A stretch of 64,000 nt of DNA from Methylobacterium sp. J-026 (GCF_022829585.1 NZ_JAKSYC010000138.1:1-64000); one strand, 5' to 3'. Shown: positions 26,396 to 37,110, counted from the first letter of the stretch. Made by a program: numbers and translations. The notes: generated by a model not told the origin, from the letters alone.

Positions 26396-28252
26396 TCAGC
26401 CCTTGGTGGTGGCCGCCTTAGTGCTACCGCGCCGGAATGTCGATCGCAGGTTGTCCCACAGCTCCACCTTCACGCCGTTGCGGCGCATGATGACGTATTG
26501 CTGAATCACCGACAGGGTGTTGTTCCAGGCCCAGTAGATTACGAGACCGGCGGGGAACGAACCCAGCATGAAGGTGAATACGATCGGCATGAAGGTGAAG
26601 ATCTGCGCCTGGACCGGGTCCGGCGGCGCGGGGTTCATCTTCATCTGCACGAACATGGTCACGCCCATGATCAGCGGCCAGACGCCGAGATGGACGAAGT
26701 CCGGCGCCGGGAAGGGCAGCAGGCCGAACAGGTTGACGATGCTCGTCGGATCCGGGGCCGCGAGATCGTGGATCCAGCCGAAGAACGGCGCGTGGCGCAT
26801 CTCGATGGTGATGAACAGCACCTTGTAGAGCGCGAAGAACACCGGGATCTGGATCAGGACCGGCCAGCAGCCGGCGACCGGATTGATCTTCTCCTTCTTG
26901 TACAGCTCCATTGTGGCCTGCTGCTGCTTCATGCGGTCGTCCTTGTACCGCTCGCGGATGCTGGCCATTTCAGGCTGCACGGCCTTCATCTTGGCCATGG
27001 ACACATAGGAGCGGTTGGCGATCGGCAGGAACAGCAGCTTCAGGCAGAAGGTCACCACCAGGATCGACACGCCGAAATTGCCGAACAGGTGGTAGAAGAA
27101 GTCCAGCGCCCGGAACATCGGCTTGGTGATGAAGAAGAACCAGCCCCAATCGATCATCAGATCGAAGTGCTTGATGTTCAGGTCTTTCTCGTAGTTGTTG
27201 ATCAGGTTGACTTCCTTGGCGCCGGCGAACAGCCGCTGGGTCGCGGTGGCCGAGGCGCCCGCCGCGAGGTTCACGGGATCGCCGCGCACGCTCGCCTGGT
27301 AGACGTTGGTGGTGCCGTCGGTGCGGTCGGTGAAGGCGCCCGTGTACGGCATGTCCTGATCGGGGATCGCGGCCGCCGCCCAGTACTTGTCGGTGATGCC
27401 CACGAAGCCGCCGCTCACGCCGGTCCAGGCGCGGCCCTTGGTGTTGGCGCCGCCATAGGCGCCCTCCTTGGCGAGCTTGTCGTAGGTGAATTCCTGCAGG
27501 CCGTCGTTCCCGAGATAGCCGATCATGCCCTCGTGCAGGACGTAGTAGCCCTGGGTGTGCGGCTTACCCCAGCGGGAGACGAGGCTGTACGGGTAGAGCG
27601 TGATCGCGCCCGAGCCCTTGTTCTCGACCTCGTCGCGGACCGTGAACATGTACTTGTCGTCGACCGCGACGATCCGCTTGAAGACGAGACCGGCACCGTT
27701 GTCCCAGGTCAGGGTCACCGGCGCGCCGGGGGAGAGCACCTTGCCGTCGCTGGTCCAGAGGGTGTCGTTGGTCGGCAGCGGACCGGCCTCGGCCCCGACC
27801 CAGCCGAACTCGGCGTAGTACGGCGTCTCGCTCCCAGCCGGCGAGAACAGCACGATCTCCGGGCTCTTGGGGTCGACGGTCTCGTGATAGTTCTTGAGGG
27901 CCACGTCGTCGACGCGGCCGCCCTTGAGGGCGATCGAGCCGGAGAGCGCCGGGGTCTCGATCCGGATCCGCGGCGAGCGGGCGAGCGCGGCCTCGCGGGA
28001 AACCGGGCCGCCCTGCGCGGTCGGCAGGGTTCCCGGCGCCGGGGCGGCCGGGCCGCCCTCCTTGGGCGAGGGCGAGGGCACGCCGTCCGGGGTCACGCCC
28101 GGGGGCTGCTGCTGTTGCTGGGCGGCCTTGTTCTGCGCCTCGATCAGCCGCTGCTGCTCCATCCGCGGGCCGGCCACGAAGTACTGCCACCCCAGCAGCA
28201 CCAGCAGCGACAGGCCGATGGCCACGAACATGTTCGTCTTGTCATTGCCCAT
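26396..28252 (-). CDS. yidC: Membrane protein insertase YidC
   Basis: Inserts and folds inner-membrane proteins, alone or with SecYEG. Length 618 from the ATG at 28252 ([25 protein letters not shown]), which gives the normal short N-terminus before the first membrane helix; the open frame extends further upstream but into rnpA. A Gln/Pro/Gly-rich linker precedes the large periplasmic P1 domain (about 110-370), followed by the conserved insertase core with [28 protein letters not shown], the hydrophilic-groove arginine region, and the helices ending in [13 protein letters not shown] and [22 protein letters not shown]. Confidence 0.97.
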   Translation of the reverse strand: MGNDKTNMFVAIGLSLLVLLGWQYFVAGPRMEQQRLIEAQNKAAQQQQQPPGVTPDGVPSPSPKEGGPAAPAPGTLPTAQGGPVSREAALARSPRIRIETPALSGSIALKGGRVDDVALKNYHETVDPKSPEIVLFSPAGSETPYYAEFGWVGAEAGPLPTNDTLWTSDGKVLSPGAPVTLTWDNGAGLVFKRIVAVDDKYMFTVRDEVENKGSGAITLYPYSLVSRWGKPHTQGYYVLHEGMIGYLGNDGLQEFTYDKLAKEGAYGGANTKGRAWTGVSGGFVGITDKYWAAAAIPDQDMPYTGAFTDRTDGTTNVYQASVRGDPVNLAAGASATATQRLFAGAKEVNLINNYEKDLNIKHFDLMIDWGWFFFITKPMFRALDFFYHLFGNFGVSILVVTFCLKLLFLPIANRSYVSMAKMKAVQPEMASIRERYKDDRMKQQQATMELYKKEKINPVAGCWPVLIQIPVFFALYKVLFITIEMRHAPFFGWIHDLAAPDPTSIVNLFGLLPFPAPDFVHLGVWPLIMGVTMFVQMKMNPAPPDPVQAQIFTFMPIVFTFMLGSFPAGLVIYWAWNNTLSVIQQYVIMRRNGVKVELWDNLRSTFRRGSTKAATTKG

Positions 28253-28853
28253 CAGGGACACCGCCGCACGCGTTCGGAGTGACGTCAGGGCGGACGCCGG
28301 TCCCGTCGGACCCGCGCGCGCCTGTGATTCGGGGACCTCTGCCGCGCCCGTACGACGTGCCGATGTCGGCTTGGCCGGACGGCGCGGGCTCACCCGCCAG
28401 ATGCGGGAAAGGTGTGGTCTTGGGTGTGGTCGTGGAAGACCGATCGCCAGGCTTGCCGGGGGGCCGCTTGCCGCGGCCCTGTCCCGGAGGCCGGGGGCCG
28501 GCCGGGCGCGTCACCGCGGGCAACGCCCGGCGCAGATCCTCGGCGAGGGTCTCGAAGGGCGCGTCCAGTGCGGGGCGGCGGGCGATCAGCACGATATCGG
28601 CCGGCAGGCTCGCGAGGTCGTTTGGGAGATCGGCCGCAACCAGGGACACGGCGGCGCGCAGGCGGCGGCGGATGCGGTTGCGCTCCGTCGCGTGGCCGAC
28701 CCGCTTCGTGATGGTGAAGCCGAGCCGGAGGCAGGGCGGTCCGTCCGCCGTCCGGAGACGGCCCTGGGCACTCATCCGCTCGGTGTGGAAGCGGCGCCCC
28801 TCGGCCGCCGCCAGGAAGTCGGGTCGTTTCTTGAGCCGCTCGATCGTCGCCAT
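28242..28853 (-). CDS. rnpA: Ribonuclease P protein component, with long C-terminal extension
   Basis: Protein subunit of RNase P, which matures tRNA 5' ends. The core runs from the N-terminus ([19 protein letters not shown]) through [25 protein letters not shown], the RNR RNA-binding signature, to about residue 120. A Pro/Gly/Arg-rich tail of about 80 residues follows that most RnpA proteins lack. The ATG at 28853 is chosen as the conserved start; upstream residues are not family-like. The gene ends 11 bases inside yidC, so the tail ties the two reading frames together. Confidence 0.95.
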   Translation of the reverse strand: MATIERLKKRPDFLAAAEGRRFHTERMSAQGRLRTADGPPCLRLGFTITKRVGHATERNRIRRRLRAAVSLVAADLPNDLASLPADIVLIARRPALDAPFETLAEDLRRALPAVTRPAGPRPPGQGRGKRPPGKPGDRSSTTTPKTTPFPHLAGEPAPSGQADIGTSYGRGRGPRITGARGSDGTGVRPDVTPNACGGVPDGQ

Positions 28854-28914
28854 CGATGGTCCGATCCCGGCCAATCCTATCCCCCGCGGCATGGCCGCGA
28901 AGGGCTATCCAGCC

Positions 28915-29049
28915 TTAGGCCGACAGCTTCTTTCGGCCGTGGGCGCGGCGGCGCGCGATGACCTTGCGGCCGCCGGCGGTGGCCATGCGCGCACGGAAAC
29001 CGTGACGGCGCTTACGGACGAGCTTGCTCGGCTGGTAGGTTCTCTTCAT
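28915..29049 (-). CDS. rpmH: 50S ribosomal protein L34
   Basis: The reverse strand encodes a 44-residue protein beginning [17 protein letters not shown] and ending [13 protein letters not shown], an unmistakable L34. It is first gene of the rpmH-rnpA-yidC-engB unit, 61 bases upstream of the chosen rnpA start. The upstream 169 bases to apt must contain its promoter. Confidence 0.98.
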   Translation of the reverse strand: MKRTYQPSKLVRKRRHGFRARMATAGGRKVIARRRAHGRKKLSA

Positions 29050-29218
29050 GGCTCAGAGCCTTCAAAGGTCGAGGCGCGCTCGCGGGCGGCTAATGCCGCA
29101 CCCGACCTTCACGCGTCCTTGGTTGTCTGCAAACACGAAGGGCGCCCAGGCGGGGCGCCACGTCGCGAGTGGCGGGCTTATGGCGGAAGGGTCTTGCGAA
29201 GTCAACGTTTCGCCGGCC

Positions 29219-29764
29219 TCAATGACCCTCGAACTGCATCAGGGTGCGCACCTCGACGCCCATGTCGCGCAGGCGCTGCGCCCCGCCGATCTCCGGCAGG
29301 TCGATGACGAAGCAGGCGGCCACGATCTCGGCGCCGATCTTCTGGAGCAGGTTCACGGCGGCGGTGGCGGTACCGCCGGTGGCGATCAGGTCGTCGACCA
29401 GCAGCACCCGATCACCGGGCCGCACGGCATCGACGTGGATCTCGATCTCGTCGGTGCCGTATTCGAGGGCGTAGGCCATCGAGACGGTCTTGTGGGGCAG
29501 CTTGCCCTTCTTGCGGATCGGCACGAAGCCGCAGGAGAGCTGATGGGCGATGGCGCCGCCCAGGATGAAGCCCCGCGCCTCGATACCGGCCACCTGATGG
29601 ATCTGCCCGCCCGCATAGGGGTGGACCAGCGCGTCCACGGCCCGGCGGAAGGCCCGCGGGTCGCTGAGGAGGGTGGTGATGTCGCGGAAGACGATCCCGG
29701 GCTTCGGGTAGTCGGGAATCGAGCGGATCGATTCCTTCAGCGCGACGTGGCGGCGGGCTTCCAT
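29219..29764 (-). CDS. apt: Adenine phosphoribosyltransferase
   Basis: Purine salvage enzyme converting adenine and PRPP to AMP, 181 residues. The N-terminal [18 protein letters not shown] and the adenine-loop region [10 protein letters not shown] are family hallmarks; the PRPP-binding motif is [14 protein letters not shown], with the two acidic residues intact. Cytoplasmic homodimer in relatives. The gene has about 70 bases to suhB upstream and may share its transcript. Confidence 0.97.
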   Translation of the reverse strand: MEARRHVALKESIRSIPDYPKPGIVFRDITTLLSDPRAFRRAVDALVHPYAGGQIHQVAGIEARGFILGGAIAHQLSCGFVPIRKKGKLPHKTVSMAYALEYGTDEIEIHVDAVRPGDRVLLVDDLIATGGTATAAVNLLQKIGAEIVAACFVIDLPEIGGAQRLRDMGVEVRTLMQFEGH

Positions 29765-29834
29765 GCGTTCGGCCTTCCGTGGGGATCCGCGGGCTTAAAG
29801 CAGAAGCGCGCCGCCCTGACCAGTTTCCGACGGC

Positions 29835-30632
29835 TCAGGCCGCCTGGACCTTCTTGAGGATGGCGACCAGCTCCCGGTGCAGCCCCTCGTTGCCGCAGGC
29901 GACCGAGCGCGGCGCCAGCGGTTCGGCCGCGCCGTCCGCCGAGGTCACGTAGCCGCCCGCCTCGCGCACCAGGATCACGCCGGCGGCGAAATCGTAGGTC
30001 TGGAGGTCGCGCTCCCAGTAGGCGTCGAGGCGCCCGCAGGCGACGTAGGCCAGATCGAGGGCCGCCGATCCCATCCGCCTTGTGCCGCCCGCCACCGCCA
30101 TGACGGCGCCGAGTTCGCGCAGGAGGCGCGGATGGCTGCCCCGGCCGAGGTAGGGCGTGCCGTAGCCGACCAGGGCGTCGGCCATGTCCTGGCGGCCTGA
30201 GACCCGCAGGCGGCGGTTGTTGAGGTAGGCGCCCTTGCCGCGCTCGGCGACGAACAGCTCGTCCTTGATCGGGTCGAAGATCACGCCGGCCACGATCTGG
30301 CCCTCGCGCTCCAGGCCGACCGACACCGCGAAATGCGGCACGCCGTGCAGGAAGTTCGACGTGCCGTCGAGGGGGTCGATGTGCCAGGTGTGGCTCTTGT
30401 CGGTGCCCTCGATGATGCCGTTCTCCTCCATCACGAGACCGTAGCCGGGCCGGGCCTTCATCAGCGCCTCGCGCAGCACCTCCTCGGCCTTGCGGTCGGC
30501 CGCCGAGACGAAGTCGCCGGGGCCCTTGCGCGAGACCTGGAGGTTCTCGACCTCGCCGAAGTCGCGGCGCAGGCCGCGCGCGGCCTTGCGGGCGGCGTCG
30601 ACCATCACGGTCATGAGCGGGGAGGAGATCAT
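29835..30632 (-). CDS. suhB: Inositol-1-monophosphatase family protein
   Basis: Metal-dependent phosphatase of the SuhB/inositol monophosphatase family, 265 residues. Metal ligands are visible: the glutamate of VMEENG, the WHIDPLDGTSNFLHG core motif, and a C-terminal aspartate in TYDFAAGVILVREAGG (a variant of the usual W-D-x-A-A-G). The sequence is typical of alphaproteobacterial SuhB, which besides phosphatase activity associates with transcription antitermination in E. coli. The start LMTVMVDAARKAARGL includes alternative ATGs at residues 7 and 10, which look equally natural. Confidence 0.93.
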   Translation of the reverse strand: MISSPLMTVMVDAARKAARGLRRDFGEVENLQVSRKGPGDFVSAADRKAEEVLREALMKARPGYGLVMEENGIIEGTDKSHTWHIDPLDGTSNFLHGVPHFAVSVGLEREGQIVAGVIFDPIKDELFVAERGKGAYLNNRRLRVSGRQDMADALVGYGTPYLGRGSHPRLLRELGAVMAVAGGTRRMGSAALDLAYVACGRLDAYWERDLQTYDFAAGVILVREAGGYVTSADGAAEPLAPRSVACGNEGLHRELVAILKKVQAA

Positions 30633-30734
30633 TTTTATGAGACTTTTCGCGAGAACGGGTTGGCGCCGTCGTTACAGGGGCGCGCCGGAAAAGACGAGAT
30701 GGGGGCGGGAGATGGGCGGGCGCAGAGAGTACAG

Positions 30735-30770
30735 CGGCTCCCCCTCCCCCCTGTGCGGGGGAGGGAATGG
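30735..30770. repeat. GC-rich palindromic intergenic repeat
   Basis: Short palindrome CCCTCCCCCCTGTGCGGGGGAGGG between suhB and hemA. It shares the CCCTCCCCCCT-TGCGGG half with the doublet at 61003-61192, and so looks like one member of a dispersed repeat family. Only the sequence similarity is seen; mobility is inferred. Confidence 0.55.
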
Positions 30771-30791
30771 CGCGGCGAGCCTCGAAAAAAC

Positions 30792-32087
30792 CTACTCCGC
30801 TGCCTCGACGAACACCGTCCCGGCCCGCGGCAGGTCCAGGGTCTCCCAGGTCTCTGTCAACGCCGCAGCCAGGCGTTCGATGTGCCCGGCATCGTGGAAC
30901 GGCGAGGGCGTGATCCGCAGGCGCTCGGTGCCGCGCGGGACCGTCGGGTAGTTGATCGGCTGGATGTAGATCGCGTGCCGCTCCAGCAGGTGGTCGGCCG
31001 CCGCCTTGCACAATTCGGCATCGCCGACCATCACCGGCACGATATGGGTCTCGGTCTCCAGCACCGGCAGACCCGCCGCCGTCAGCGCCGCTTTGGTGGC
31101 CGCCGCCTGGCGCTGATGCGCCTCGCGCTCGGCGCTGGAGCGCTTGAGATAGCGCACCGAGGCCCGGGCCGCAGCGGCCACCGCGGGCGGCAGCGCGGTC
31201 GTGAAGATGAAGCCCGGCGCGAAGCTGCGCACCGCGTCGCAGATCGCCGCCGAAGCGGTGATGTAGCCGCCGACGCAGCCGAACCCCTTGGCGAGCGTCC
31301 CCTCGATCACGTCGACCCGGTGCATCACCCCGTCGCGCTCGGCGATGCCGCCGCCGCGCGCGCCGTAGAGCCCGACCGCGTGGACCTCGTCCAGGTAGGT
31401 CATCGCCCCGTAGCGGTCGGCGAGGTCGCAGATCCGGCCGATCGGCGCCACGTCGCCGTCCATGGAATAGACCGACTCGAACACGATCAGCTTGGGCCGG
31501 TCGCCGGCCTCGCGCAGGAGTTCCTCCAGATGCTGGAGGTCGTTGTGGCGGAAGATCGTCTTCGCGCAGCCGGAATGGCGCACGCCCTCGATCATCGAAT
31601 TGTGGTTGAAGGCGTCGGACAGGATCAGGCAGTCCGGGATCAGCTTGGCGATGGTCGAGATGCCCGCCTGGTTCGAGACGTAGCCCGAGGTGAAGACGAG
31701 GCCGGCCTCCTTGCCGTGCAGGTCGGCGAGTTCGCGCTCCAGATCGACCAGGGGCGAGTTGTTGCCGGCGATGTTGCGCGTGCCCCCCGCGCCGACGCCG
31801 CAGCGGGCGGCGGTCTCGGTCATGGCGGCCACCACCTCCTTATGCTGGCCCATGCCGAGATAGTCGTTGGAGCACCATACAGTGATCTCGGCGGTCTTGC
31901 CGTCCGGCTGGCGCCACTTCGCCGTGGGGAAACGCCCGGAGATGCGCTCGATGTCGGCGAAGACGCGGTAGCGGCGCTCGCCGTGCAGCTGTTCCAGGGC
32001 GCCGCGGAAATACCGTTCGTATCCCGAGCCGGCGCGCGTCGATCCCGCTTGGGCGAGCACCGTGCTGGGCATCCGGGTGACGGTCAT
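30792..32087 (-). CDS. hemA: 5-aminolevulinate synthase
   Basis: First enzyme of the C4 (Shemin) haem pathway, condensing glycine and succinyl-CoA; PLP-dependent, 431 residues. Family landmarks: [12 protein letters not shown], the glycine-rich [24 protein letters not shown], the aspartate of [13 protein letters not shown], and the PLP lysine in [13 protein letters not shown]. This pathway is characteristic of Alphaproteobacteria. In methylotrophs the product also feeds bacteriochlorophyll and cobalamin synthesis. The gene is divergent from the murA unit across 315 bases. Confidence 0.97.
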   Translation of the reverse strand: MTVTRMPSTVLAQAGSTRAGSGYERYFRGALEQLHGERRYRVFADIERISGRFPTAKWRQPDGKTAEITVWCSNDYLGMGQHKEVVAAMTETAARCGVGAGGTRNIAGNNSPLVDLERELADLHGKEAGLVFTSGYVSNQAGISTIAKLIPDCLILSDAFNHNSMIEGVRHSGCAKTIFRHNDLQHLEELLREAGDRPKLIVFESVYSMDGDVAPIGRICDLADRYGAMTYLDEVHAVGLYGARGGGIAERDGVMHRVDVIEGTLAKGFGCVGGYITASAAICDAVRSFAPGFIFTTALPPAVAAAARASVRYLKRSSAEREAHQRQAAATKAALTAAGLPVLETETHIVPVMVGDAELCKAAADHLLERHAIYIQPINYPTVPRGTERLRITPSPFHDAGHIERLAAALTETWETLDLPRAGTVFVEAAE

Positions 32088-32402
32088 CGAGCGTCCTTCG
32101 CGTGTTCGGCCGGCGGGGTGGCGCCATCGGGCACCCGGATCCCGCGATCGAGGTCCGGCCTCGGTTCAATCCTTCGCGTGAGTGGCCGAAGATACGCGCG
32201 GATTTGGAACTGGTTCAAGGTAAGGTTCCGACATCGCTGCCCTGCATCCGTTGAGAGGGCCGGCCGAACGCGATAGCGTCGACGCGATCTCATTCCCCGA
32301 ACATGGCGCCCGTTCCTTGAGCCTCCGCGACGCTTCCTTCCGAGACGGACCCTGGCCGGTCCAAGGACATGCCGCGATCTTGCGGCGGCGAAGGGTCGCG
32401 CG
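32088..32402. other. Divergent control region hemA / small protein-murA
   Basis: No gene is visible. It holds the hemA promoter on the left-reading strand. The palindrome GAACTGGTTC (32207-32216) lies inside a wider GGAAC/GGTTCC inverted pair (32206-32229) and is the best operator candidate; hemA is commonly under redox or iron control, but this sequence does not match a known Irr, RirA or FnrL box. The remainder is GC-rich without clear structure. Confidence 0.4.
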
Positions 32403-32615
32403 GTGACGGACGGCAAGGACGGGGGGGGCGCCAGGGATGGGCGCGCGAAGGACGGGCGCGCGGAGCGCCTCAAGGCCGCGCTGCGCGAGAACCTGCGGCG
32501 CCGGAAGGCACAGGGCCGCGGGCGGGCCGAGGCGCAGCCCTCCCCCGACGCGGACCAGATCGTCGATGGCGGGGTCGCGCGCAGCGGTCCAGATTCCGAC
32601 AAATCCCGGCTATAG
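32403..32615 (+). CDS. Small conserved basic protein upstream of murA
   Basis: A 70-residue product from a GTG start at 32403. It is highly charged, with a central helix-like stretch [20 protein letters not shown] comparable small ORF with that motif precedes murA in many Rhizobiales, from memory, and supports it being real. No function is known. There is no membrane segment or signal peptide. It is 82 bases upstream of murA on the same strand and is probably cotranscribed. Confidence 0.65.
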   Translation: MTDGKDGGGARDGRAKDGRAERLKAALRENLRRRKAQGRGRAEAQPSPDADQIVDGGVARSGPDSDKSRL

Positions 32616-32700
32616 GAACAGCCAAGCCCGGGCGCCGCAGCGTCCGCGGGGAAGACGGCCGGCCGCGCGCCCCTCTGGGCGCGCCGCCCGAGGATACATG

Positions 32701-33990
32701 ATGGACCGCATCCACATCACCGGCGGCGTGCCGCTCAACGGCGTGATCCCGATCTCGGGCGCCAAGAACGCGGCGCTGCCGCTGATGATCGCGAGCCTGC
32801 TCACCGGCGAGACGCTCGAACTCATCAACGTGCCGCGGCTGGCTGACATCGCCGCGCTGACGCGGATCCTCGGCAATCACGGCGTCGACCACATGGTCGT
32901 CGGCAAGCGTCCCGGTCAGACCACGGAGACCGGGCAGACGATCCGGCTCACCGCCTCCAACGTGATCGACACCACGGCGCCCTACGAGCTGGTCTCGACC
33001 ATGCGGGCAAGCTTCTGGGTGATCGCCCCGCTGCTTGCCCGGTTCGGCGAGGCGAAGGTCTCGCTGCCCGGCGGCTGCGCCATCGGCACGCGGCCGGTGG
33101 ATCTGCTGATCATGGCGCTCGAGAAGCTCGGGGCCGAGATCGAGATCGACGCCGGCTACGTGGTCGCGAAGACGAAGAACGGATTGCGCGGGGCCGAGAT
33201 CGCCTTCCCGAAGGTCACGGTGGGCGGCACCCACGTGGCGCTGATGGCGGCGGCGCTGGCCTACGGCACCACGGTGATCGAGAACGCCGCCCGGGAGCCC
33301 GAGGTGGTCGACCTTGCCGAGTGCCTGAACAAGATGGGCGCCAAGATCCGCGGCGCCGGCACGCCCCATATCGAGATCGAGGGCGTGGCCCGGCTCGGCG
33401 GCGCCCGCCACGCGGTGCTGCCCGACCGGATCGAGACCGGCACCTACGCCATGGCGGTGGCGATGGCCGGCGGCGACGTGACCCTCAAGGACACCCGGGC
33501 CGACCTGCTGCATTCCGCCCTCGACATCCTGTCGACCACCGGGGCCGAGATCAGCCAGGTCGAGGGCGGGATCCGGGTGCGTCGCAACGGCGCCGGCATC
33601 GCGGCGGTCGACGTGACCACCGACCCGTTCCCGGGTTTCCCCACCGACCTGCAGGCGCAGTTCATGGCGCTGATGACCCTCGCCAAGGGCCAGTCGCACA
33701 TCCGCGAGACGATCTTCGAGAACCGGTTCATGCATGTGCAGGAGCTGGCCCGCCTCGGCGCGAAGATCCGGCTGGACGGCGACCTGGCCGTGGTCGAGGG
33801 CGTCGAGCGGCTGAAGGGTGCCCCCGTGATGGCGACCGACCTGCGCGCCTCCGTCTCCCTGGTCATCGCCGGGCTCGCCGCCGAGGGCGAGACGCAGATC
33901 AACCGGGTCTACCACCTCGACCGCGGCTTCGAGGCCCTGGAAGCCAAGCTCGCCCGCTGCGGCGCCCGGATCGAGCGCGTCCGCAGCTGA
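32701..33990 (+). CDS. murA: UDP-N-acetylglucosamine 1-carboxyvinyltransferase
   Basis: Commits UDP-GlcNAc to peptidoglycan synthesis by transferring enolpyruvate from PEP; target of fosfomycin. 429 residues. The start [27 protein letters not shown] is canonical, and the active-site cysteine is in the loop [15 protein letters not shown]. The substrate-binding region around [17 protein letters not shown] and the C-terminal [19 protein letters not shown] are complete. Two adjacent ATGs (32698 and 32701) are both usable. Confidence 0.97.
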   Translation: MDRIHITGGVPLNGVIPISGAKNAALPLMIASLLTGETLELINVPRLADIAALTRILGNHGVDHMVVGKRPGQTTETGQTIRLTASNVIDTTAPYELVSTMRASFWVIAPLLARFGEAKVSLPGGCAIGTRPVDLLIMALEKLGAEIEIDAGYVVAKTKNGLRGAEIAFPKVTVGGTHVALMAAALAYGTTVIENAAREPEVVDLAECLNKMGAKIRGAGTPHIEIEGVARLGGARHAVLPDRIETGTYAMAVAMAGGDVTLKDTRADLLHSALDILSTTGAEISQVEGGIRVRRNGAGIAAVDVTTDPFPGFPTDLQAQFMALMTLAKGQSHIRETIFENRFMHVQELARLGAKIRLDGDLAVVEGVERLKGAPVMATDLRASVSLVIAGLAAEGETQINRVYHLDRGFEALEAKLARCGARIERVRS

Positions 33991-34177
33991 GTCGCGCCGC
34001 GGAGCCGGGACCCTGGTCGAGACCGGGGGCCGCCCGGCACCGCGCCCGTGACGAAGCCCCCGTCCGCGCGTATGGAATGGGGCCCCCGCTTCCGATCCCG
34101 GCGACCGCGTCGGGCATCGCCGCCGGGATGATCGCGCATCGCACCACCCGATCGCGATCGGCGAACCACGAGCTCCG

Positions 34178-35830
34178 TCAATGCCCCCCGGCCGGCGCAC
34201 CGCCGCCGAGCTTGACGGTCTTCAGGCTGAGCGCCAGGGGCACCGCGCAGGCGGCCACGAGCCCGAGCACCCAGAACACGTCGATATAGGCCCAGTAAGC
34301 GACCTGGGTCTGGAGGACGGTGCCGATCCAGGCGGTCGCCTGGTTCTGGGCCTCCACGCCGGCATAGCCGTGCTCGGAGAAGTACTGCGTCGCCTGCCGC
34401 ATGGTCTCCTGATAGGCCGGCGCGGAGGGCGTCACGGTCTCGACAAGCCGGCTCTGGTGGAACTGGCTGCGGTAGGCCAGGATGTTCTGGGCCAGCGAGA
34501 CGCCCATCGAGCCGCCGACATTGCGGGCGACGTTGATCAGTGCCGAGGCCTGATCGGTCTGGTCCTTGCGGATCCCCTCGTAGGAGGCGGAGGTGATCGA
34601 CAGGAACACCATCGGCAGTCCGATCCCGATATAGACCCGCGACCATGCGAAGAACGCGAAGGTGGTGGTGCCGTCGAGCCGGGTCAGGTCGACCATCCCG
34701 AGCGCCACGATGGCCATGCCGGCGGCGATCAGCCATTTCGGCTGGATGTAGGCGGAGACGCGGCCGGTCAGGAACATCATCACCACCGTGACGATGCCGC
34801 CCGGGCCGAGCACCAGCCCCGACAGGGTGGCGGTGTAGCCGTAATACTCCTGCGTGATCTGCGGGATGAACTGCGTGGTGGCGATCAGGATCGCCCCGGT
34901 GAACATCATCACCAGGAAGCAGGAGCCGAACTGGCGGTTGCCGATGAGGCTCAGATCGACGGCCGGGTTCTTCTTGTTCAGGAGCCACGGGATCATGGCG
35001 ATGAACGAGACCACCATCAGCACGGCCGAGACGTTCATCAGCGTCGAGGTGCCGAACCAGTCCTTCCGCTGGCCCTCGTCGAGGATCACCTCCAGGGAGC
35101 CGAGGAACAGGGCGACCAGCAGGAAGCCGACGATGTCGAAGCGGATCCCCTTCCGAACCAGGGCGCGGCGTTCGGTCTTGGCTGCCTCGCTGTCCTCGAT
35201 GAGCCAGTACATCAGCCCGAGGGCGATGATACCGATGGGTCCGTTGATCAGGAAGCACCAGTGCCAGGAGGCGTTGTCGGAGAGCCAGCCGCCCAGCGTC
35301 GGGCCGATCACGGGCGCGACCACGATGGCGACGCCGTAGAGTGCGAAGGCCTGTCCCCGCTTCGCCGGCGGGAAGGAATCGGCCAGGATCGACTGCGCGA
35401 GCGGTGCCATCCCGCCGCCGCCGAGTCCCTGGAGCACCCGGAAGAACAGGAGCGATTCCAGGCTCCAGGCGAAGCCGCACAGGATCGACGCGATGGTGAA
35501 CAGGCCCACCGACCACATGAAGAAGGCCTTGCGGCCGTAGCGCTTGGCCAGGAAGCTCGACGCCGTCAGCGTGATCGCGTTGGCCACGAGGTAGCTCGTC
35601 ACCACCCAGGCCGCCTCGTCGGGCCCGACCGCGAGCCCCCCCGAGATGTAGCGCAGCGCCACGTTGGCGATCGTGGTGTCGAGCACCTCCATGAAGGTCG
35701 CGAGCGCCACCACGCCGGCGATCAGCCATGGATTGTGCCCGCCCGGCGCGGTGCCGGAGGCGGACTTGCCTGATGCCGCCTTGCCTGATGCCGCCTTGCC
35801 GGCCCCGGTGCTGCCGGCCATCCCGCTCAC
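34178..35830 (-). CDS. emrB: DHA2-family multidrug efflux MFS transporter (EmrB type)
   Basis: Fourteen-helix major facilitator antiporter of the DHA2 drug-resistance family, about 550 residues. Motif C-like and family stretches are seen in TFMEVLDTTIANVALRYISG, LVANAITLTASSFLAKRYGRK, and RVLQGLGGGGMAPLAQSIL. With the adjacent membrane-fusion protein it should expel hydrophobic compounds across both membranes through an outer-membrane channel that is not encoded here. A GTG at 35830 overlaps the stop of the fusion-protein gene (GTGA); an ATG three codons later (35821) is the alternative. A longer frame continuing to 36793 is only a shadow of the neighbouring gene. Confidence 0.93.
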   Translation of the reverse strand: MSGMAGSTGAGKAASGKAASGKSASGTAPGGHNPWLIAGVVALATFMEVLDTTIANVALRYISGGLAVGPDEAAWVVTSYLVANAITLTASSFLAKRYGRKAFFMWSVGLFTIASILCGFAWSLESLLFFRVLQGLGGGGMAPLAQSILADSFPPAKRGQAFALYGVAIVVAPVIGPTLGGWLSDNASWHWCFLINGPIGIIALGLMYWLIEDSEAAKTERRALVRKGIRFDIVGFLLVALFLGSLEVILDEGQRKDWFGTSTLMNVSAVLMVVSFIAMIPWLLNKKNPAVDLSLIGNRQFGSCFLVMMFTGAILIATTQFIPQITQEYYGYTATLSGLVLGPGGIVTVVMMFLTGRVSAYIQPKWLIAAGMAIVALGMVDLTRLDGTTTFAFFAWSRVYIGIGLPMVFLSITSASYEGIRKDQTDQASALINVARNVGGSMGVSLAQNILAYRSQFHQSRLVETVTPSAPAYQETMRQATQYFSEHGYAGVEAQNQATAWIGTVLQTQVAYWAYIDVFWVLGLVAACAVPLALSLKTVKLGGGAPAGGH

Positions 35831-37110
35831 CGCACCGTGACGGTGGGGACGATCGACATGCCCGGGCCGATCGCGACGTCCTTCGGCCAGTCCTTGACGA
35901 CGATCTTGACCGGGATGCGCTGCGTGACCTTCACGTAGTTGCCGGTGGCGTTCTGCGCCGGCAGCAGGCTGAAGGCGGTGCCGGAACCGGGCTGGACCGA
36001 GGCCACGGTGCCGTGGATCTTGCGGTTCGGGTAGGCGTCGATCTCCAGGTCGACCGGCTGGTCCGGACGCATGTCGGTGATCTGGGTCTCCTTGAAATTC
36101 GCGGTGACCCAGATGTCGTCGGGCACGAACATCGACAGGCTCTGACCGGCCTGGGCGAGCTGGCCGATGCCGCCGGTGAGCCGCACGACGCGGCCGGACT
36201 GGACGGCACGGACCGTCGTGTAGCCGAGATTCAGCTCCGCCTGCTCGACCTGCGCCTGGTCGCGGGCGAGCTGTGCCTGTGTCGAGGCTTTCTGGGCTTC
36301 GAGCGAGCCGATCTGCTTCTGCGCCGCGACCACGCTGGCATTGGCGCTCTGCAGCGCGGCCTGACGCTGCTGGAGCGTCGAGGTCGCCGATTGTGATTGC
36401 TGGATCGAGCCCGAGCCGCGATCGGCGAGGTCCTTGTAGCGGGCGGCGTCCTCCTGGGCGAATTTCAGGGCCGCCTCGGCGGTGGCGACCTGCGCCTTCG
36501 ACACGTCGATATTGGCGTTCTGCGCCTGGATCTGGGCATCGATGTTCCGGATCGCGGCCTGGTCGGCCACGACCTGCGCCTTCGCCTGATCGAGGGCAAT
36601 CGCGTAGTCGCGCTGATAGATCTGGAACAGGATCTGCCCCGCCTCGACGTGCTGGTTGTCGGTGACCGGCACGTCGACGAGGTAGCCGCCGACCTTGGGC
36701 TGGATCGAGATGCTGCGGGCATCGACGAATGCGTCGTCCGTGCTCTCGTAGGGATGCATGTACAGGAGCCAGTAGAAGAACACCCCGACGCACAGGGCGA
36801 CCACCGCGAGGCCGCCGAGCAGGAACGCGACGGGGTGCCGCCGCAGGATGTTGGGGCGCCGCGCGTCGCCCTGCGCGTCGTCCTCCGTCGCGTCGGCCTT
36901 GTCCTCGGCCTGCGCGGCCTGATCGTCGCCGTCCGAGCCGGGTTTGCGGGCGGTCTCCGGGTCCCGCTCTGGGCGATCGCCGCCGAGATCCATGACGTCG
37001 CGGTCGGAGAGGGCGCGGCCCGCGCCGTCCCGGTCGCCCGCATCAAGCCGGCTATCGGCCGGCCGCGCGCGTGCCTCGGCCTCGGAGGCCTGCCGCTGAT
37101 CGTCAAGCAT
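35827..37110 (-). CDS. emrA: HlyD/EmrA-type membrane fusion protein
   Basis: Periplasmic adaptor, 427 residues. A charged, disordered cytoplasmic N-terminus of about 90 residues precedes one membrane helix (VAFLLGGLAVVALCVGVFFYWLLY). The lipoyl/barrel-sandwich halves follow, marked by STDDAFVDARSISIQPKVGGYLVDVPV and the later VRAVQSGRVVRLTGGIGQLAQAGQSLSMFV, separated by a long alpha-helical coiled-coil hairpin rich in Ala/Gln (about 180-300). VAIGPGMSIVPTVTVR closes the protein. The cytoplasmic tail is longer than in E. coli EmrA. It is the first gene of a two-gene efflux operon. Confidence 0.93.
   Translation of the reverse strand: MLDDQRQASEAEARARPADSRLDAGDRDGAGRALSDRDVMDLGGDRPERDPETARKPGSDGDDQAAQAEDKADATEDDAQGDARRPNILRRHPVAFLLGGLAVVALCVGVFFYWLLYMHPYESTDDAFVDARSISIQPKVGGYLVDVPVTDNQHVEAGQILFQIYQRDYAIALDQAKAQVVADQAAIRNIDAQIQAQNANIDVSKAQVATAEAALKFAQEDAARYKDLADRGSGSIQQSQSATSTLQQRQAALQSANASVVAAQKQIGSLEAQKASTQAQLARDQAQVEQAELNLGYTTVRAVQSGRVVRLTGGIGQLAQAGQSLSMFVPDDIWVTANFKETQITDMRPDQPVDLEIDAYPNRKIHGTVASVQPGSGTAFSLLPAQNATGNYVKVTQRIPVKIVVKDWPKDVAIGPGMSIVPTVTVR

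Noticed and set aside
34178..36793. 871-codon frame suggesting an EmrA-EmrB fusion
   Set aside because: The upstream third is out of frame with the true membrane fusion protein and is low-complexity. The transporter begins at 35830 or 35821, with a normal stop-start overlap.
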